Assembly (NCBI GenBank): GCA_024336345.1
Contig: JANFOG010000010.1
Location: 1,302,001 to 1,366,000, forward strand
Reading direction: 5' to 3'
Length of the DNA: 64,000 nucleotides
Origin: Mariannaea sp. PMI_226
Taxonomy: Eukaryota; Ascomycota; Sordariomycetes; Hypocreales; Nectriaceae
Part shown: piece by piece, positions 11,303 to 23,161 of the stretch
Position numbering within the stretch: the first letter of the stretch is position 1
How the letters are laid out: each line of letters starts with the position of its first letter
Notes under the pieces: model-generated
Databases searched by the model: none
The model's input: only the letters and a program-made list of their open reading frames with translations
Told to the model about the DNA's origin: nothing
Made by a program: the position numbers and the translations under genes

Positions 11303-11552
11303 TGCTAGACTGGAATCTGTTGATAATTTTTGGTCGATGAAGCTTCCAAAAAATTCAAGATCCTTAGACCGCGCTCTTGGTTGCTGGCGCATGGAAGAAA
11401 AAAAGTTTGGCGGGGACTGGCGATAAGACTAGCGCACGTGCGATAAGCATCTCCACTAAAATTTTGAGAATAGGCATTTCCACTTTCTTCCCAGCTTCAG
11501 GATCTTGAGTCTTCAAACAGTGTACCAAACGTCGTTCTTCAGCTCGCCCAAA
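11303..11552. promoter_or_regulatory. Shared divergent promoter of SSF1 and RRP3 with PAC/RRPE-like sites
   Basis: This 250 bp gap separates two ribosome-biogenesis genes read in opposite directions. It contains GCGATAAG twice (11420-11427 and 11440-11447), one base off the yeast PAC core GCGATGAG. A CACGTG E-box (11435-11440) abuts the second copy. AAAATTTT (11458-11465) matches the RRPE core AAAWTTTT. PAC plus RRPE is the known signature of the ribosome-biogenesis regulon in yeast. GATAAG also matches GATA-factor sites, so the first two sites are ambiguous. Confidence 0.6.
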
Positions 11553-13077
11553 ATGGTGGGTGTAAAACGGAGAAAGATTGAAAAGGAAGATGCGCCTTTG
11601 GGAAAGAAGGCCGTGAAGGAGGTTCCTGTCGCTGAGGCTTCCGAAGCCGAAAGTGAGGAGGAATCAGCCACCATGGAAGAACCCTCTGCCGAGGAGTCGG
11701 GCGATGCTCCCAAGAAGACTTTCAAGGATTTGGTGAGTCACGAGGCGAATTCTGGTTATCCTGAAGAGTTGTCTTGATAATAATTACTGACCCCTCTGTC
11801 TCTCTCAGGGAATTATGGACGCCCTTTGCGAAGCCTGCGAAGCCCTTAACTACAAGCACCCAACACCGATTCAAGAAAAATCCATTCCCATTGCGCTTCA
11901 AGGTCGCGATATCATCGGCCTCGCAGAAACCGGTAGTGGAAAGACCGCCGCTTTCGCACTTCCCGTTCTTCAGGCCCTTCTCGATAAGCCTCAACCTCTC
12001 TTCGGTCTCGTCCTTGCTCCCACCCGAGAACTGGCAACTCAGATCGGCCAAGCATTCGAAGCACTTGGTTCACTCATCTCTTTACGATGCGCTGTGATTG
12101 TAGGAGGTCTAGATATGGTACCACAATCCATTGCTCTCGGGAAAAAGCCTCATATTATTGTTGCGACTCCAGGCCGACTCGTGGACCATCTGGAAAAGAC
12201 CAAGGGCTTCTCTTTGCGCACACTCAAGTACCTCATCATGGACGAAGCTGATCGACTCCTCGACATGGACTTCGGCCCTAGCATCGACAAGATCCTAAAG
12301 TTTATTCCCCGCGAACGACGAACCTATCTTTTCTCGGCCACAATCAGCTCGAAGATTGAGAGTCTTCAGCGCGCGAGTTTGAGAGACCCGGTGCGAGTGA
12401 GTATCAGCTCCAACAAGTACCAGACTGTCTCAACTTTACTACAACATTACGTTTTCATCCCTCATAATCAGAAAGATACATATCTGATCTACTTGGTCAA
12501 CGAACATGCCGGCCAGTCAACCATCATCTTCACCCGTACCGTCTGGGAGACGCAAAGACTTGCCATTTTGCTGCGCACTTTGGGCTTTGGCGCCATCCCT
12601 CTACACGGCCAGCTCTCGCAATCCAATCGTCTTGGTGCACTGAACAAGTTCAGAGCCGGTTCCCGCGATATTCTTGTCGCTACGGATGTCGCCGCTCGCG
12701 GTCTCGATATTCCCAAGGTTGACGTTGTTCTCAACCTCGACCTTCCTCAGGACTCAAAGACATACATCCATCGTGTTGGAAGAACAGCTCGTGCTGGAAA
12801 GTCCGGTGTCGCTATCAGTCTAGTGACTCAGTATGATGTGGAGATTTACCTGCGAATCGAGGCTGCTTTGGGCAAGAAGCTTCAAGAGTATCCAACAGTC
12901 AAGGAGGAAGTGATGACATTCCAGCCCCGTGTTGAACAAGCTCAACGGCATGCCAGGAACGAGATGAAGAGCTTGACCGAGGATAGGGGTAAGAAGGGCA
13001 GCACGCTCAAAGGCGGAAAGCGAGGGAAGCGGGACGGCAAACGCCGGAGGGATGACATGGACAAGGAGGAAGGCTAA
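11553..13077 (+). CDS. rrp3: DEAD-box ATP-dependent RNA helicase Rrp3 (DDX47 family)
   Basis: Two exons, 11553-11732 and 11809-13077, with a 76 nt intron (GTGAGT...TCAG); 482 residues. The N-terminal 60 residues are acidic and lead into the Q-motif region ([30 protein letters not shown]). Helicase motifs in order: AETGSGKT (I), PTRELA (Ia), [10 protein letters not shown] (Ib), DEAD followed by RLLDMDF (II), SAT (III), [13 protein letters not shown] (V) and [13 protein letters not shown] (VI). The basic tail ([19 protein letters not shown]) fits a nucleolar protein. Rrp3 unwinds pre-rRNA duplexes in 18S rRNA processing. ATG 11553 (MVGVKRRK) matches the usual family start; an upstream in-frame start would add 16 unlike residues. 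Divergent from SSF1. Confidence 0.95.
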
Positions 13078-15197
13078 ATAAAAGTTATGTTAAACTATTT
13101 CAATACTTAATAACGAACTCATTACTGTTTTATATTCCTTTGTAGTCCCAAGTTAAGCTATTCTTCTTTTGATCGATTTTGGCACAATAAGACATAGATG
13201 GGTCATACATTCGAATAATTGCCTGTCAAGTGATGGGAATCAAAATGTTGATTTGTAAATGGATGCATCGTTGACCTTGTAACAAGTAGCTCGTTGCTAT
13301 ATTTCACGTTGTGAATTGATGACTTGACAACATTGCAATGCCTGATTGAAGCAACGTTTCTCGAACGTAGAGGGAAACGGTGCTTACCACGCAGTTATAT
13401 GCTAGCTGCTGACAGAGCAAACACAAATAAATGTAGAGAAGCACTGACGAATTAGGTAACTAAGGATGAAGATAACCTAGACACGAGTGGCCCCTTTTCG
13501 AGATGAGTGAGGTGGAACGCCCTCAAAATGACTAGTGGCATGTCATCATTTTCTTTTCTTTAGTTTAGTTCACGAGAATCCTTCGTCTTGGCAAATGGAT
13601 TTTCCCACGATTCACGACCGTTTGTTGTTGTTAGTCTAGGTATGTTTTTGCGGAAGCGCCGAGATGCCCTGCCCCCTCGAACATCGTGCAATACAATCTT
13701 AATCGTGGTCCAGAAAAATCGTCCTTGCTGGGCGATGTCCCATTGGACCGTGCCTGGTTTCGAGTTTTTTTTGTAAAACGTGCCTACCAAACAGTGAAAC
13801 GCGATGCAACTCTCCTGTGATAACTATTCCCGGGCGGACGAAAATTGGGGGCGCCAAATCCCTTTCCGCACGACCTAACCCATTTTCTTCATACAGTAAG
13901 TTTTTAGACAGGACAGGGCTCAATTACCCGCCCTGCTTCATATGAAGCCGTCTCACCGAAATAGAGGACTTGGAAGAGGTAGGATCAAAGATGACAAAGG
14001 TCTTACGAGCTATACGGATAACACAGTAGTAAATCTTCAAGGTGGTAACGAGGAAAAGTAGGATAGCGACAGAGAAAAACTCCAATTTTATTGCAGGTTG
14101 TGCATGAATCAAGCAAGAATCGAACCATGGCCGGCCACGCGTGTGAGCGGTATGTTCATCTATGTCGAGCGAAAGCCAGTTTCATCAGCACTACTGAGCT
14201 GTTACCCCAACCAGGCTCTGTCTTTCGGGAGTCGCGGATCGTTGATCATTCGGAAACATGTCCGGAAAAAATACAGTCTAGTTTGCAATTGATTAACTTA
14301 TGGGTCGACGAGATCGGCTCTGATCATCGATTAGTTATCATGACAGAGCCTCAGTTAATGAGTATCCTGTCCAGGTAATGCAAATCCATGGTAGTAACTT
14401 TTCAGGGCGCCGTATAGCTACTATGTAAGATGGCCCAAAACGGGCAAGGCGTATAAGACAAGGACCCCCGCCTCCATTTGTTTGAAACCGTGCCAACTTG
14501 CAGCTATTATGGTAGACAAGCGAGAGTCTTCGTCAAATAGGAAGTTTCTAATGCCCTGTTGTTTGACCATGTGCTGGGCTGTAACTTTAACGCTCCCTAG
14601 TCCGAAGCCCTTCCATCTGATCTGTAATCTGTAGTCGCCTTGAAGACCCGGAAGAGAAAAATCGAACCAGGGGGCGTTCAGCGAGAGCCGCTGCCAGTTC
14701 TCCCATACGTACGCAGCACGTAGCAGCGTTATTTTGTTTCACATTGACGCTCTTTCAGGGTCCATGATGATGTCAGCACCTTGCAGAAACGGCGGCCGCT
14801 CCCAGACAGCTGGGATGTTTCCTTTCACAGCTCAGCTGACCGTCTCCTTGGTCTGGCCCTTGATTTCAGTGAATTGCTTCACCTAGGCAAGTGGGCGGAG
14901 ATGAAGGGTCGGGGGGGCGCACCAGACAGACCTGTGAGGTATGTGGATCGCTGAGTATGCATATATTTAAATTTGTATATAAGTAATTTGAGGTAACCTC
15001 ATGGTAGTTAGAATCACTTCAGTAGAAGCATTCTTGGTTAAACCTCATCTCATTCTCTTTCTTTTCTGGTGCCAGCACCGTCCTTTCGTTGTTAAAGCTA
15101 GTCTTGCAACCAGCTCATCCTCGCTCAACATCAATCACGTCACTCTTTTGTTTTTGTTGATTAAAAGTTGATCTTTACTCTCCTTTGAATATCCAAG
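13078..15197. other. Intergenic, 2.1 kb
   Basis: No gene supported. Open frames at 13560-13923 and 14091-14378 have no motif or splice continuity. The last 250 bases hold the likely promoter of the LPMO-like gene, including TATATAAG at 14976. Confidence 0.6.
14976..14983 (+). promoter_or_regulatory. Candidate TATA box of LPMO-like gene
   Basis: TATATAAG, 215 bases before the ATG at 15198, inside a T/A-rich run. The distance implies a leader of roughly 180 bases with CT-rich sequence, common for secreted fungal enzymes. Confidence 0.4.
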
Positions 15198-16384
15198 ATG
15201 CTTTACAAGGCTGTTGTTCTGTCCCTCGCCGCCTCCGCGAGCGCCCACGTCGCTTCGTGGAATCCAGGCATGTACTGCAGGGTGAGTTGAAAATCCATAT
15301 AATCCCATAGTTGACGTAAATATCGTGCAATCTAACAACTTCTTTTTGGCATAATTCAGGGAGGCAACGACAGTTCTGTCGACGACCAGAACACCAACCT
15401 CGTGGTCAACCCTCTGTACGACCTGCCCAAGTCCAAGTGGTGGATGCAGGCCGACCGTGGTTGCGATGCCGTCCCGCCACCCAAGGGCGAGTTCCTCGAG
15501 CTCCCCGCTGGCAAGTCTTTCAAGACGGAGATCGCCAACAACCGTGCCTTCACCACCCTCTCCTACAAAGGCCAGTACACCACCGAGTGGCAGGATGGCA
15601 AGAACCGCACGATGCCCTGGAGAGGCCCTGGTAACCCTGCCGGATGCCTTGTCGATGGCAGCACCGATGGCTCCGGTGGTGAGCTTCACACCAAGAGCAT
15701 TGAGACTGCCGGTGGTACTGCCTGGGCCATTTCCTACGAGAGTGATATCTCCAAGGTGACCATGGACAATCTTGTTGTCTTTTCCGTGCGATACTAGTAT
15801 GCTTCTTCCCTTACCACGGCCCCGTTGTGCGTCTGAACGGAGCAAGATTCGCTAACTGATCCCTTAGCTCCCCCTTCTTCCGTGAGACCTGGTACGACGT
15901 CCCTGCCGACATGCCTGCGTGCCCCGAGGAGGGATGCTACTGTGCCTGGCTTTGGATCCCCGATGGCTGTAAGTGGCTACATCGAATGAGTTACACCGAA
16001 TTCGCTTCTAACACGAGGAAACAGGCGGTCAACCCAACATGTACATGCAGAACCACCGATGCAAGGTCACTGGCAGCACGTCCACCAAGAAGCTCGGCAA
16101 GCCCAAGGCTCCTGTTTGGTGCCACCAGAACCCCAGCAAGTGTGTCTCTGGACCTAAGCAGATGATGGCCTGGAACCGTAAGTACAAACCTTTCTCTCAC
16201 ACAACTCACGCGCGCACCCTCTTCTCCGATGATGCAGTAGCTTGTCGGAAAAATGAAAACTAACCAATAATTTCTGCATATAGAGGCTGAAGGCAACAAC
16301 GTCGAGGCTCCCGCTGGCAAGTCGCCCACCTACAACCAGAACATGGGCTTTTTCGATGGCTCCCAGGACGACATCTTTGCTTAA
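15198..16384 (+). CDS. Secreted lytic polysaccharide monooxygenase-like protein (AA14-like)
   Basis: Five exons: 15198-15281, 15360-15796, 15868-15968, 16025-16177 and 16284-16384; introns of 78, 71, 56 and 106 nt all have GT-AG ends. The product has 291 residues. A signal peptide (1-16, ending ASA) is followed directly by His17, so cleavage would expose the N-terminal histidine needed for the copper brace of LPMOs. The mature protein is rich in Cys and Trp. Characteristic blocks are [32 protein letters not shown] and [10 protein letters not shown]. The layout resembles fungal AA14-type proteins, which act on xylan-coated cellulose. No carbohydrate-binding module or GPI signal is seen. The family call is by recall of these blocks and could be a neighbouring LPMO-like family, so activity is unproven. 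The exon model is strong because every junction restores frame and cysteine pattern. Confidence 0.8.
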
Positions 16385-17806
16385 ACTAATCGAATCGCGT
16401 CGCGCGAGCTCAATCAGACCCGGAGGGAAGTAGACGATCCGGGCACTGCAATGGGGGTTTCTTGTACATAGTACTATTTATTAGATTGCTTCTTTCTGGA
16501 AAGATTAGCAGTCATTTCTCTTCTTCGATTGCATGAGTATGGTTTTTAATTTACAACGATGCTCAATCATTCAACCTATCTACTCTGTTTTGACTGTGAT
16601 TCCACTGTGAATATTTTGTCAACTGGGGCACCAGATGAATATAATTGAACTGTATGTTAGGACGTAATAGGGTGGGAAAGATAGGAAGTTGATAAATCGA
16701 GAATTTGAGGAGAAACATTTGTCGGTATTGTGCATAATTTGACTACGTGGTAAAATTTGAGATTTTTGCTCATAACTTTGCAAAATAAACGTTCTAATAT
16801 GGGAATCTGATGTGGTACAGATATAGATCAACTTGATTTGTATATGTAACATTTGCCCTTCGCCATTGAAGAAATTGTCCCTCAAAATTGCGGATGATTC
16901 CAGCGCCGAGCTTCTAGATCATGCAATGGGGTGAGGGAAAAGAAAATGTACCAGAGACTTCCGGAAATCGACTTTAGGATCTGGGGGTTTGCGAGTGAAT
17001 TCTCGTAAAGAATACTCAAATCTATTTTGAATTATGTTGAGACACTTGTGTGCTGCTGGTTTGTTAAGAAACAGAAGATCTCAAAACCACTGTCTCACAA
17101 CACTCCGTATCGCGGCCAGTTGTGCAGCCTCCCTAGGTACGAGATGAGTTCGTAATAATTGCCAAACTCATCAAAATTCGACTGTCAGACATGCATAAAT
17201 GAACCTGAACACAGACGCCGGAATGGCTAGAGTGCTGCTTCACAAGGCGTTGCTCAACTAGGCACATCGCGCGGACAGTATCTGCCAGGCCAGCCATTCG
17301 ATCAAATGGGTTGCATGTACTATCCTCTTGCCACATCTTGGGATAGAATATGTTAGCCTATCAGAAAGGCGATTGCACTAACCCAAATGTGAAATTGGAT
17401 CGTGTGTTGTCTCGCCAGTTTGTAGTGGAACACGGCGATGGTCAGGTCATGGGATGTCATGGACTGTCATGGGCTCAGATGCGCAGCGCATCCACAATTT
17501 CGTTGAAGGCATCTATTTATTAGTTCGAGGGCATAGCAGACTGCAAAGGTTGTTATGGTATCACCAGTACACCCTAGCGCTCATTTAGAGATGCAGATAT
17601 CTTGCAAGATGGCTCAATATGATCTATAGAAACCCGACCGCGCGCTGCTCTTGGGTGTGTCTCAGATAACCCGCTCTCTTTCGACGGGTCGAGGGGGCAT
17701 GCTTGACTACCGACACAGCATATAAAGTAGCAATGTCTGATCTTTTCATTATTTGCACTGAACTTCCGACGCCAAACAGTTTACCCCAGCAGCACAGCGC
17801 AGCACC
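16385..17806. other. Intergenic, 1.4 kb
   Basis: No gene supported. It holds the LPMO-like 3' flank and the promoter of the methyltransferase gene, with a TATA box at 17721. A CTCCGTAT motif lies near 17103. Confidence 0.6.
17721..17727 (+). promoter_or_regulatory. TATA box of methyltransferase gene
   Basis: TATAAAG, 86 bases before the ATG at 17807, in a standard position for a fungal core promoter. Confidence 0.5.
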
Positions 17807-18616
17807 ATGACTGACCAGTTGCCTGCCAACCAGGAACGCCTCGAGCGAGTCCTTGCTTTTCGGGAAAAGATGCATGCTGCGGATCAGAGCATCCCCGCTA
17901 CTATTGAGCAGCTTCGCATGGCTGCCCGTCTCATCCATGGGCAGGAAGCCTTGTTCCGCCTCTATGGCCTAGGTATTGAGGAGCTGGTGGCGCGAAATTT
18001 CAGCATTTCGCCACGGACAATGATGGAATGCATGATCGACATCCACGTTGAATGCCTTCTACGCTGCGTTGCAGACATAGTATCCACCGAGGCTCTGGGG
18101 GTTAATAGTAGCCATCCCGCCGTGTACGATCTCTTCTGCGGTTCCGGCAACATATCCTACCATCTTGGCCGGCATCTCAACTGGCCTGTCTTTGCATCTG
18201 ATCTGGATCCTCACGTCCATAACGCCACGCGACATAATCTCGAATTGCTAGGGGCAACTGTCAATAGTGGCGCCGGGTTCAGCTTTACTTTGCGCTTGGC
18301 GGATTATCGTAGCCTCCTCGCCGCTCGGCCACTGAAACATCACCCAAGTGATCTGTACATCATCGAGCCGCCTTGGGGATCCGGAATAATGCGTGACGGA
18401 CTTGATTTGACTAGGACCAGACCACCTGTGCAGGACATTATGACCGAGATTGGTCATCAACGTGCAGGAGTGCCGTGCTATGTTGCTCTCAAGGCGCTGC
18501 GGAGCATTGTCCACAACTCTTTGGAAGTTGCAATGGCTGGAGCCACACCAATTCAAGTCATTCAATGCTCGCCAGTGTACATACACGGAGTTGATTTTCA
18601 CATATATCGGCTTTAA
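17807..18616 (+). CDS. Class I SAM-dependent methyltransferase, unassigned
   Basis: Intronless, 269 residues. The N-terminal 100 residues are helical and show no known motif. Motif I for S-adenosylmethionine is clear (VYDLFCGSGNISYHLG, about 106-121), followed by an acidic loop FASDLDPHVHNATRHN. A catalytic-type IIEPPWGSG motif (about 185-193) resembles the (D/N/S)PPW motif of nucleic-acid and cap amino-methyltransferases such as TGS1, with Glu in the first position. C-methyl or O-methyl natural-product enzymes usually lack this PPW motif, so the substrate may be RNA, DNA or protein nitrogen. No targeting peptide is seen. It stands alone, 1.4 kb from the LPMO-like gene and 2.7 kb from the P450. 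I do not know its biological role. Confidence 0.75.
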   Translation: MTDQLPANQERLERVLAFREKMHAADQSIPATIEQLRMAARLIHGQEALFRLYGLGIEELVARNFSISPRTMMECMIDIHVECLLRCVADIVSTEALGVNSSHPAVYDLFCGSGNISYHLGRHLNWPVFASDLDPHVHNATRHNLELLGATVNSGAGFSFTLRLADYRSLLAARPLKHHPSDLYIIEPPWGSGIMRDGLDLTRTRPPVQDIMTEIGHQRAGVPCYVALKALRSIVHNSLEVAMAGATPIQVIQCSPVYIHGVDFHIYRL

Positions 18617-21352
18617 GAAGTGGAAGAAAATTGCATGTCACCATGCCGTATCAGACATCCAGCGGATATTTCTCGTGCGTTCCGCAGAAGCAGGACGGCA
18701 TGATGACAATTACGTTCGCTTTAGATCGATCATCCAGAAGAAGTTTGCATCGCCTACTGCAGGAAAGCTTAAACCCTGATAGGCACCTATAGAAAGAGAT
18801 AGAGCAAAGGCAAAATGACCAACAATAGAAACTCTAGTAGTTTTCATGAAATATAACGTGTTCTTTCTCGTCAGGTTTCGTCAATTGAAAAGCGAGCGGC
18901 GTTTGTGCAGAGTATTTAGGAATCTAGCCGCGGCCAGATCTTCGTAACTGTCGGAGCTGATGTTAGCAAGCTAAGGTAGCTAAGCGACTATTACAATTAA
19001 CAGTACCTAAAGGACAAATAGGCGAGAATAAAAGAAGAAAGGGGGAGCACGCCGCACCGGGTCTTGGTCGGTGGGCTGCAAAGCCGTTGAGCCAGATCTA
19101 GCGATGGATATCGTCACGATCCGAACAGTGCGTAACTTCAGCTACTAATAATAAATTTAAGCGGTGATTGATAAGCACATGAAATATATCGTTTGGCTGA
19201 TTGATTTTTCAATTTCAGTAATATCCGCGTTACAGTATGGCAATAGACATACAACTTCGACATACTTGACTAGTCTTCGTTTTCACTCATGTCCATTGAA
19301 GAACTGATCCCCTGTTCTCAGGAACAATCTATGCAATATTCCGCGACTAGAAGAGGAACAAATAAAAGCCAAACTGACTTAATTTGCGCCATGTACCTTA
19401 CCAGTACGTCTCACGTGGAAATGCTGGTGTGATCCCTAGCACCCAATCGGAGCTGACGCCGAAGCATATTGAGAAAGATTCAAGGATTTTCGCCAGTCGA
19501 TCGGTCGGAAATTTGATGGCTGTGCATCTTGATGCAATTGTTCCCAGACTTTAACTCGGGTTCCGAGTGAATGGCTCCCTGCCAGCTCTCGCTGACGCTC
19601 AAATGTGTCGCCGTACGGTTGGCCATTGACCAGCCGTCAGTGTAACTAGCCTCGGCTTGGTCATGTGGTTGATGGCGATGACAAAATGCGGCGATTTCAG
19701 GTACGACCGCATTTTTATAGGCCATTGAAGGCACGAGCTCTTGCATGGTTTAACTCCGAAATCGCAAGGATCACGTTGCGGACGCACTCAACTGGCTCTG
19801 TCTGAGCAATAATGGTACTGAAAGTAACATATAGAGCATTTGTCCCATAGCCGTCAGTCACATCTGCAAAAGGCCTCTGTAGAAAGGCGCTGCCGAGTCC
19901 AGTTCAATGAATCGAGCTGGCCGGGTGGCCGTAGCGGCGTTGCGGAATGGTTCGCTGTGATTGGATCCAAATACGTTTCCCTTGAGTGGACTGCTGAAAG
20001 TCAGTTTGTAAGAATAACTCTTTATTGGCTAGAAAGGGCTCTAATTGTTTGTGACTATCTTTGAGATATAAGACGGTTAATGCGAGACAGGGCCACCATT
20101 CGCCAAGGGCGGGATCCGAAGTACGATCATCGGAGTCAGTGGTGACAAGTCTTAACACTGTTGCAGATTTCCCCAACATTTCCGTTATGCAGACCCATCA
20201 GTGCTCCTTTCCCTTTCATTCGTCCAGGCAATTACCTAGTGATCCAGGAGACAGAGCTCGCCCACAAGGGCTGCGTCCCCTGTATCTGTACGGGCTACGA
20301 AAGCTTGTTTGTAGTAGAGAAGAATCTGCAGCTCTTGCCCAGGGTACGGTCCACGGCCCATCCTTGAAACATCGGAAAGTCTTGAGTGAAACCACAAAGT
20401 CGATGAAGCACAAAGTGGGCAGAAACGGTTAGATAATTGCGAATTGTTGTGGTCGCAGAGGGGCGAGGCGTCCTCACTACTGCCGTGGCGGTTAACAGTC
20501 AATGCAGGGCGAGAGGGAGGCCGAAGTGTACCAAAATCAGCATAAGATCGACAGAAAATAAAAGGAATGGATAATGTGGTCTTTTCTCGTATTTCTTTTT
20601 CCGAAATGCGTAGCATAGCACAACCTAGAAATGCGAGTGTGACATGGTGGTGAGGAGTCTGGTCAAATCCGGATTGATGCATCCGGGGAGCTGACCAGCA
20701 GGATGAAAGCCAGGAGAAGAAGCTGCCCACGGCTGGTCCATCATGTCTTCACCGAACTGAGACATGACTGAGATGTGCATCAATTGGGAAATGTGGATGG
20801 CTTTTGACTAGGGCTTCCGCTTCTACCGCCGATGTCAATACCCATTGTCAATCTGGCAACCCCCATCTCGGAAATGACCGAGGAGCATCTTTTAAAAACC
20901 CAGAAAAAGACTGATATTGTTTACCGAACCTAAAGATGGGAGAAAAGAGATAAAGAAGTAGAAACGAAGCGGAGGGGCAGGAAGAGAAGCATACTTGTCA
21001 CAATGCGTCAATGTCTCATGTTGTGAAAGGTACATAGGATTTATCCAGTAGTGGCACCCTGAGTCCCGAGGAACTAGGACAAGCGAGGATGAAGATTTCT
21101 CATTCTCTTATAAACTGTGTATCGAGTTAACTAGTGACCGTTTGCGGGATTGAAAGTGGTTCTGGAATGAAGCAGTGTTTCTTCTTGCTGCCACTAGTCA
21201 CAACACGAGACGTCATCCACAACTCTGTAACACAACGTATTCGGCCATGGAACACAATGTACACGATAATGTGTAAATGCCAATTTACATTCCCATTCGT
21301 TCTGCTAGACCTATGAAGCAAATATATATAGGGGAACTTAGTAAGTTCTCCG
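18617..21352. other. Intergenic, 2.7 kb
   Basis: No gene supported. Open frames at 20061-20432 (+) and 20236-20730 (-) overlap on opposite strands, lack good ATGs or motifs, and look random. The right end is the P450 promoter region. Confidence 0.55.
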
Positions 21353-22832
21353 ATGGGTGGCGTAGGTGGCAAAAGTCTCTCAGCGAGAATGATCGAAAAC
21401 TATCCCGCTTGGCTGCTCTTCTTTGGAGCTTTCGTGTGGTTGCTCTTACGCTTTCCGTGAGTTTTCCAGCCGGCTAGGAGTGAGAAAGCAGCTTTGAGAA
21501 CATCGCTAACTAATTTTTGTTTCTCTTGTTTCGCCATGAAGAAAAAAAGTGACCAAGATATACAAATGGCAGAAGATCATGAACGATCGCTTGGATGGCG
21601 CCGTTGACCCTCTTGAGGACGCGCTTGACACAATGCACAACTTTTCAGTCGCCGCCAGGGCCGCTACAGCCGCGTCAATTTCTCTGAGGGAAACCTTTAA
21701 GCTCAATAACCCTTTCGTGTGTGGCTCAGAAGACTTGCGCAAGACATACCGGCAGGCTCTTATGAAGACCTTTGCCAAAACGAATGACGACGCTTGGGTT
21801 GCCATTGCACGTTCTGTAACTACCTCAATCCAGGCCCTGATCGTATCTGAAGAAGCTTCTGGCGGGGGAACCACCCTGAGGGCCAATGTTATGGAGATCA
21901 GTCGGAATGCAACACTAGTGGCCATGCTTAAAGCTCTTTTCGACATTGATCATGTCCCAAGGGGCACAATTATGTATATCGGTTCTGAGATCCACCGGCT
22001 TGGAGTATGGAAAAAGCGCCTCGATGCGGCTTCGTCCAACCCAGGTGCAGTTCCCGGGGCGTTTCTACAGTGTGTAGACCGCCTGATTAGCTGCCTCCGC
22101 AACCTCTTCTCGGAGGCCAGGGAGACCAACGACTTGGCGCGGTTGATACTCTGTTCCGTGTCCGGGACTCCCGAGGCGTTTAACCCCCTTGACCTTCTTA
22201 TACCTGCGTTCGAGGCGCCCTGGCGAGCTGTCTTTTACACGCTGCTAGCTGTCCTGCAGGATGGACCAACAAGAGTCGATGACTTACAGTCCCTCCGAGA
22301 CTGCCCGGCCAGGGAGCGGCCTCCACCACGGGCCAAGGCGATTGTGTTTGAGTCTCTCCGTCTCTACCCGCCCGTCCGGCGGATGCGGATGAGTCGAAAG
22401 GCCAACATTCAGCAGGCAGTCAGAATGGGGCGAATCGCTGATATTGACCGAACTATTGACGCCGAAGCCATCCTTCGAGACCCCAGATACTGGGGTTCGA
22501 CCGCTGCTGAATGGAAACCGTCTCGATTCATACGTCCAAACGGAGACCTTAACAGTTCGGTGCTCTGCCCGAGTGCTGGATGGCTACCCTTTGCTGCTGG
22601 GGGGATGAAGTGTCCATCGGCAGGGGGCTTTTCGATCCGTCTAACGGCTGTCGTCGTTGGGGAGATACTGCGACAGCTTTTCCCACAACATGACCAGCTG
22701 CAGTGGTATTTAGAAGGCCCAGAATGGGATTTGCCGTCAGCAGCCGGCCAGCTTCTTCGCCCTGGAAGGGAGGAATACATTTGTGTTGATGTAGTTTCCA
22801 GAAGCGACAGGCCGAAGGCGTGTATGGAATAA
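21353..22832 (+). CDS. Divergent cytochrome P450
   Basis: Two exons, 21353-21456 and 21542-22832, with an 85 nt intron (GTGAGT, branch GCTAAC, acceptor AAG); 464 residues, short for a fungal P450 (about 500-530). The start at 21353 gives a membrane anchor at about 18-33 (PAWLLFFGAFVWLLLR); the in-frame Met at 21389 is an alternative. P450 marks: the K-helix ExxR ESLRLYPP (305-308), the PxRF-type WKPSRF (359-364) and the heme loop FAAGGMKCP with thiolate ligand Cys392. The I-helix position reads LIPAFEAPWRAVF (about 254-266) and lacks the usual AGxDT acid-alcohol pair. The usual proline-rich hinge (PPGP) after the anchor is missing. It is likely a heme protein at the endoplasmic reticulum, with unknown substrate and possibly atypical chemistry. 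It converges with the FAD monooxygenase. Confidence 0.8.
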
Positions 22833-23161
22833 GCAGTCTTACAACAGCCCTTTGTTATCCATAATTTTCAGTTGCACACTCCATTGCGAGAGTTGTATCA
22901 TGCAAGTCCACAAAATATTTACCCAGGCCCTTTTTAGCCTTATGTGCCTATATAATAAGCTAACATGGAATTATAAGTAATGATTCTGACTTGACTTAAT
23001 ATAAATATGATAGATTGCAGAGACTTAAAAGGATTAGTGGTTATCATTTGATATAGCTAAAGGCGCAAGACTGTCCAATTGCAGGAACGAAAACTATGTA
23101 GTTCTTTTATTAGAACATGAGAAAATAAAACTGGCTCGAACACCATATCAAAAGAGCACCC
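22833..23161. other. Short intergenic between convergent P450 and monooxygenase
   Basis: 329 bases between two 3' ends, AT-rich, presumably holding both transcript terminators. Nothing else seen. Confidence 0.6.

Noticed and set aside
14080..14130. AATCGAACC resembling a reversed T-loop
   Set aside because: No cloverleaf can be folded around it on either strand.
20061..20730. Overlapping open frames of 123 (+) and 164 (-) codons
   Set aside because: Opposite-strand overlap, the longer one starts with GTG, and neither has a motif or splice continuity.
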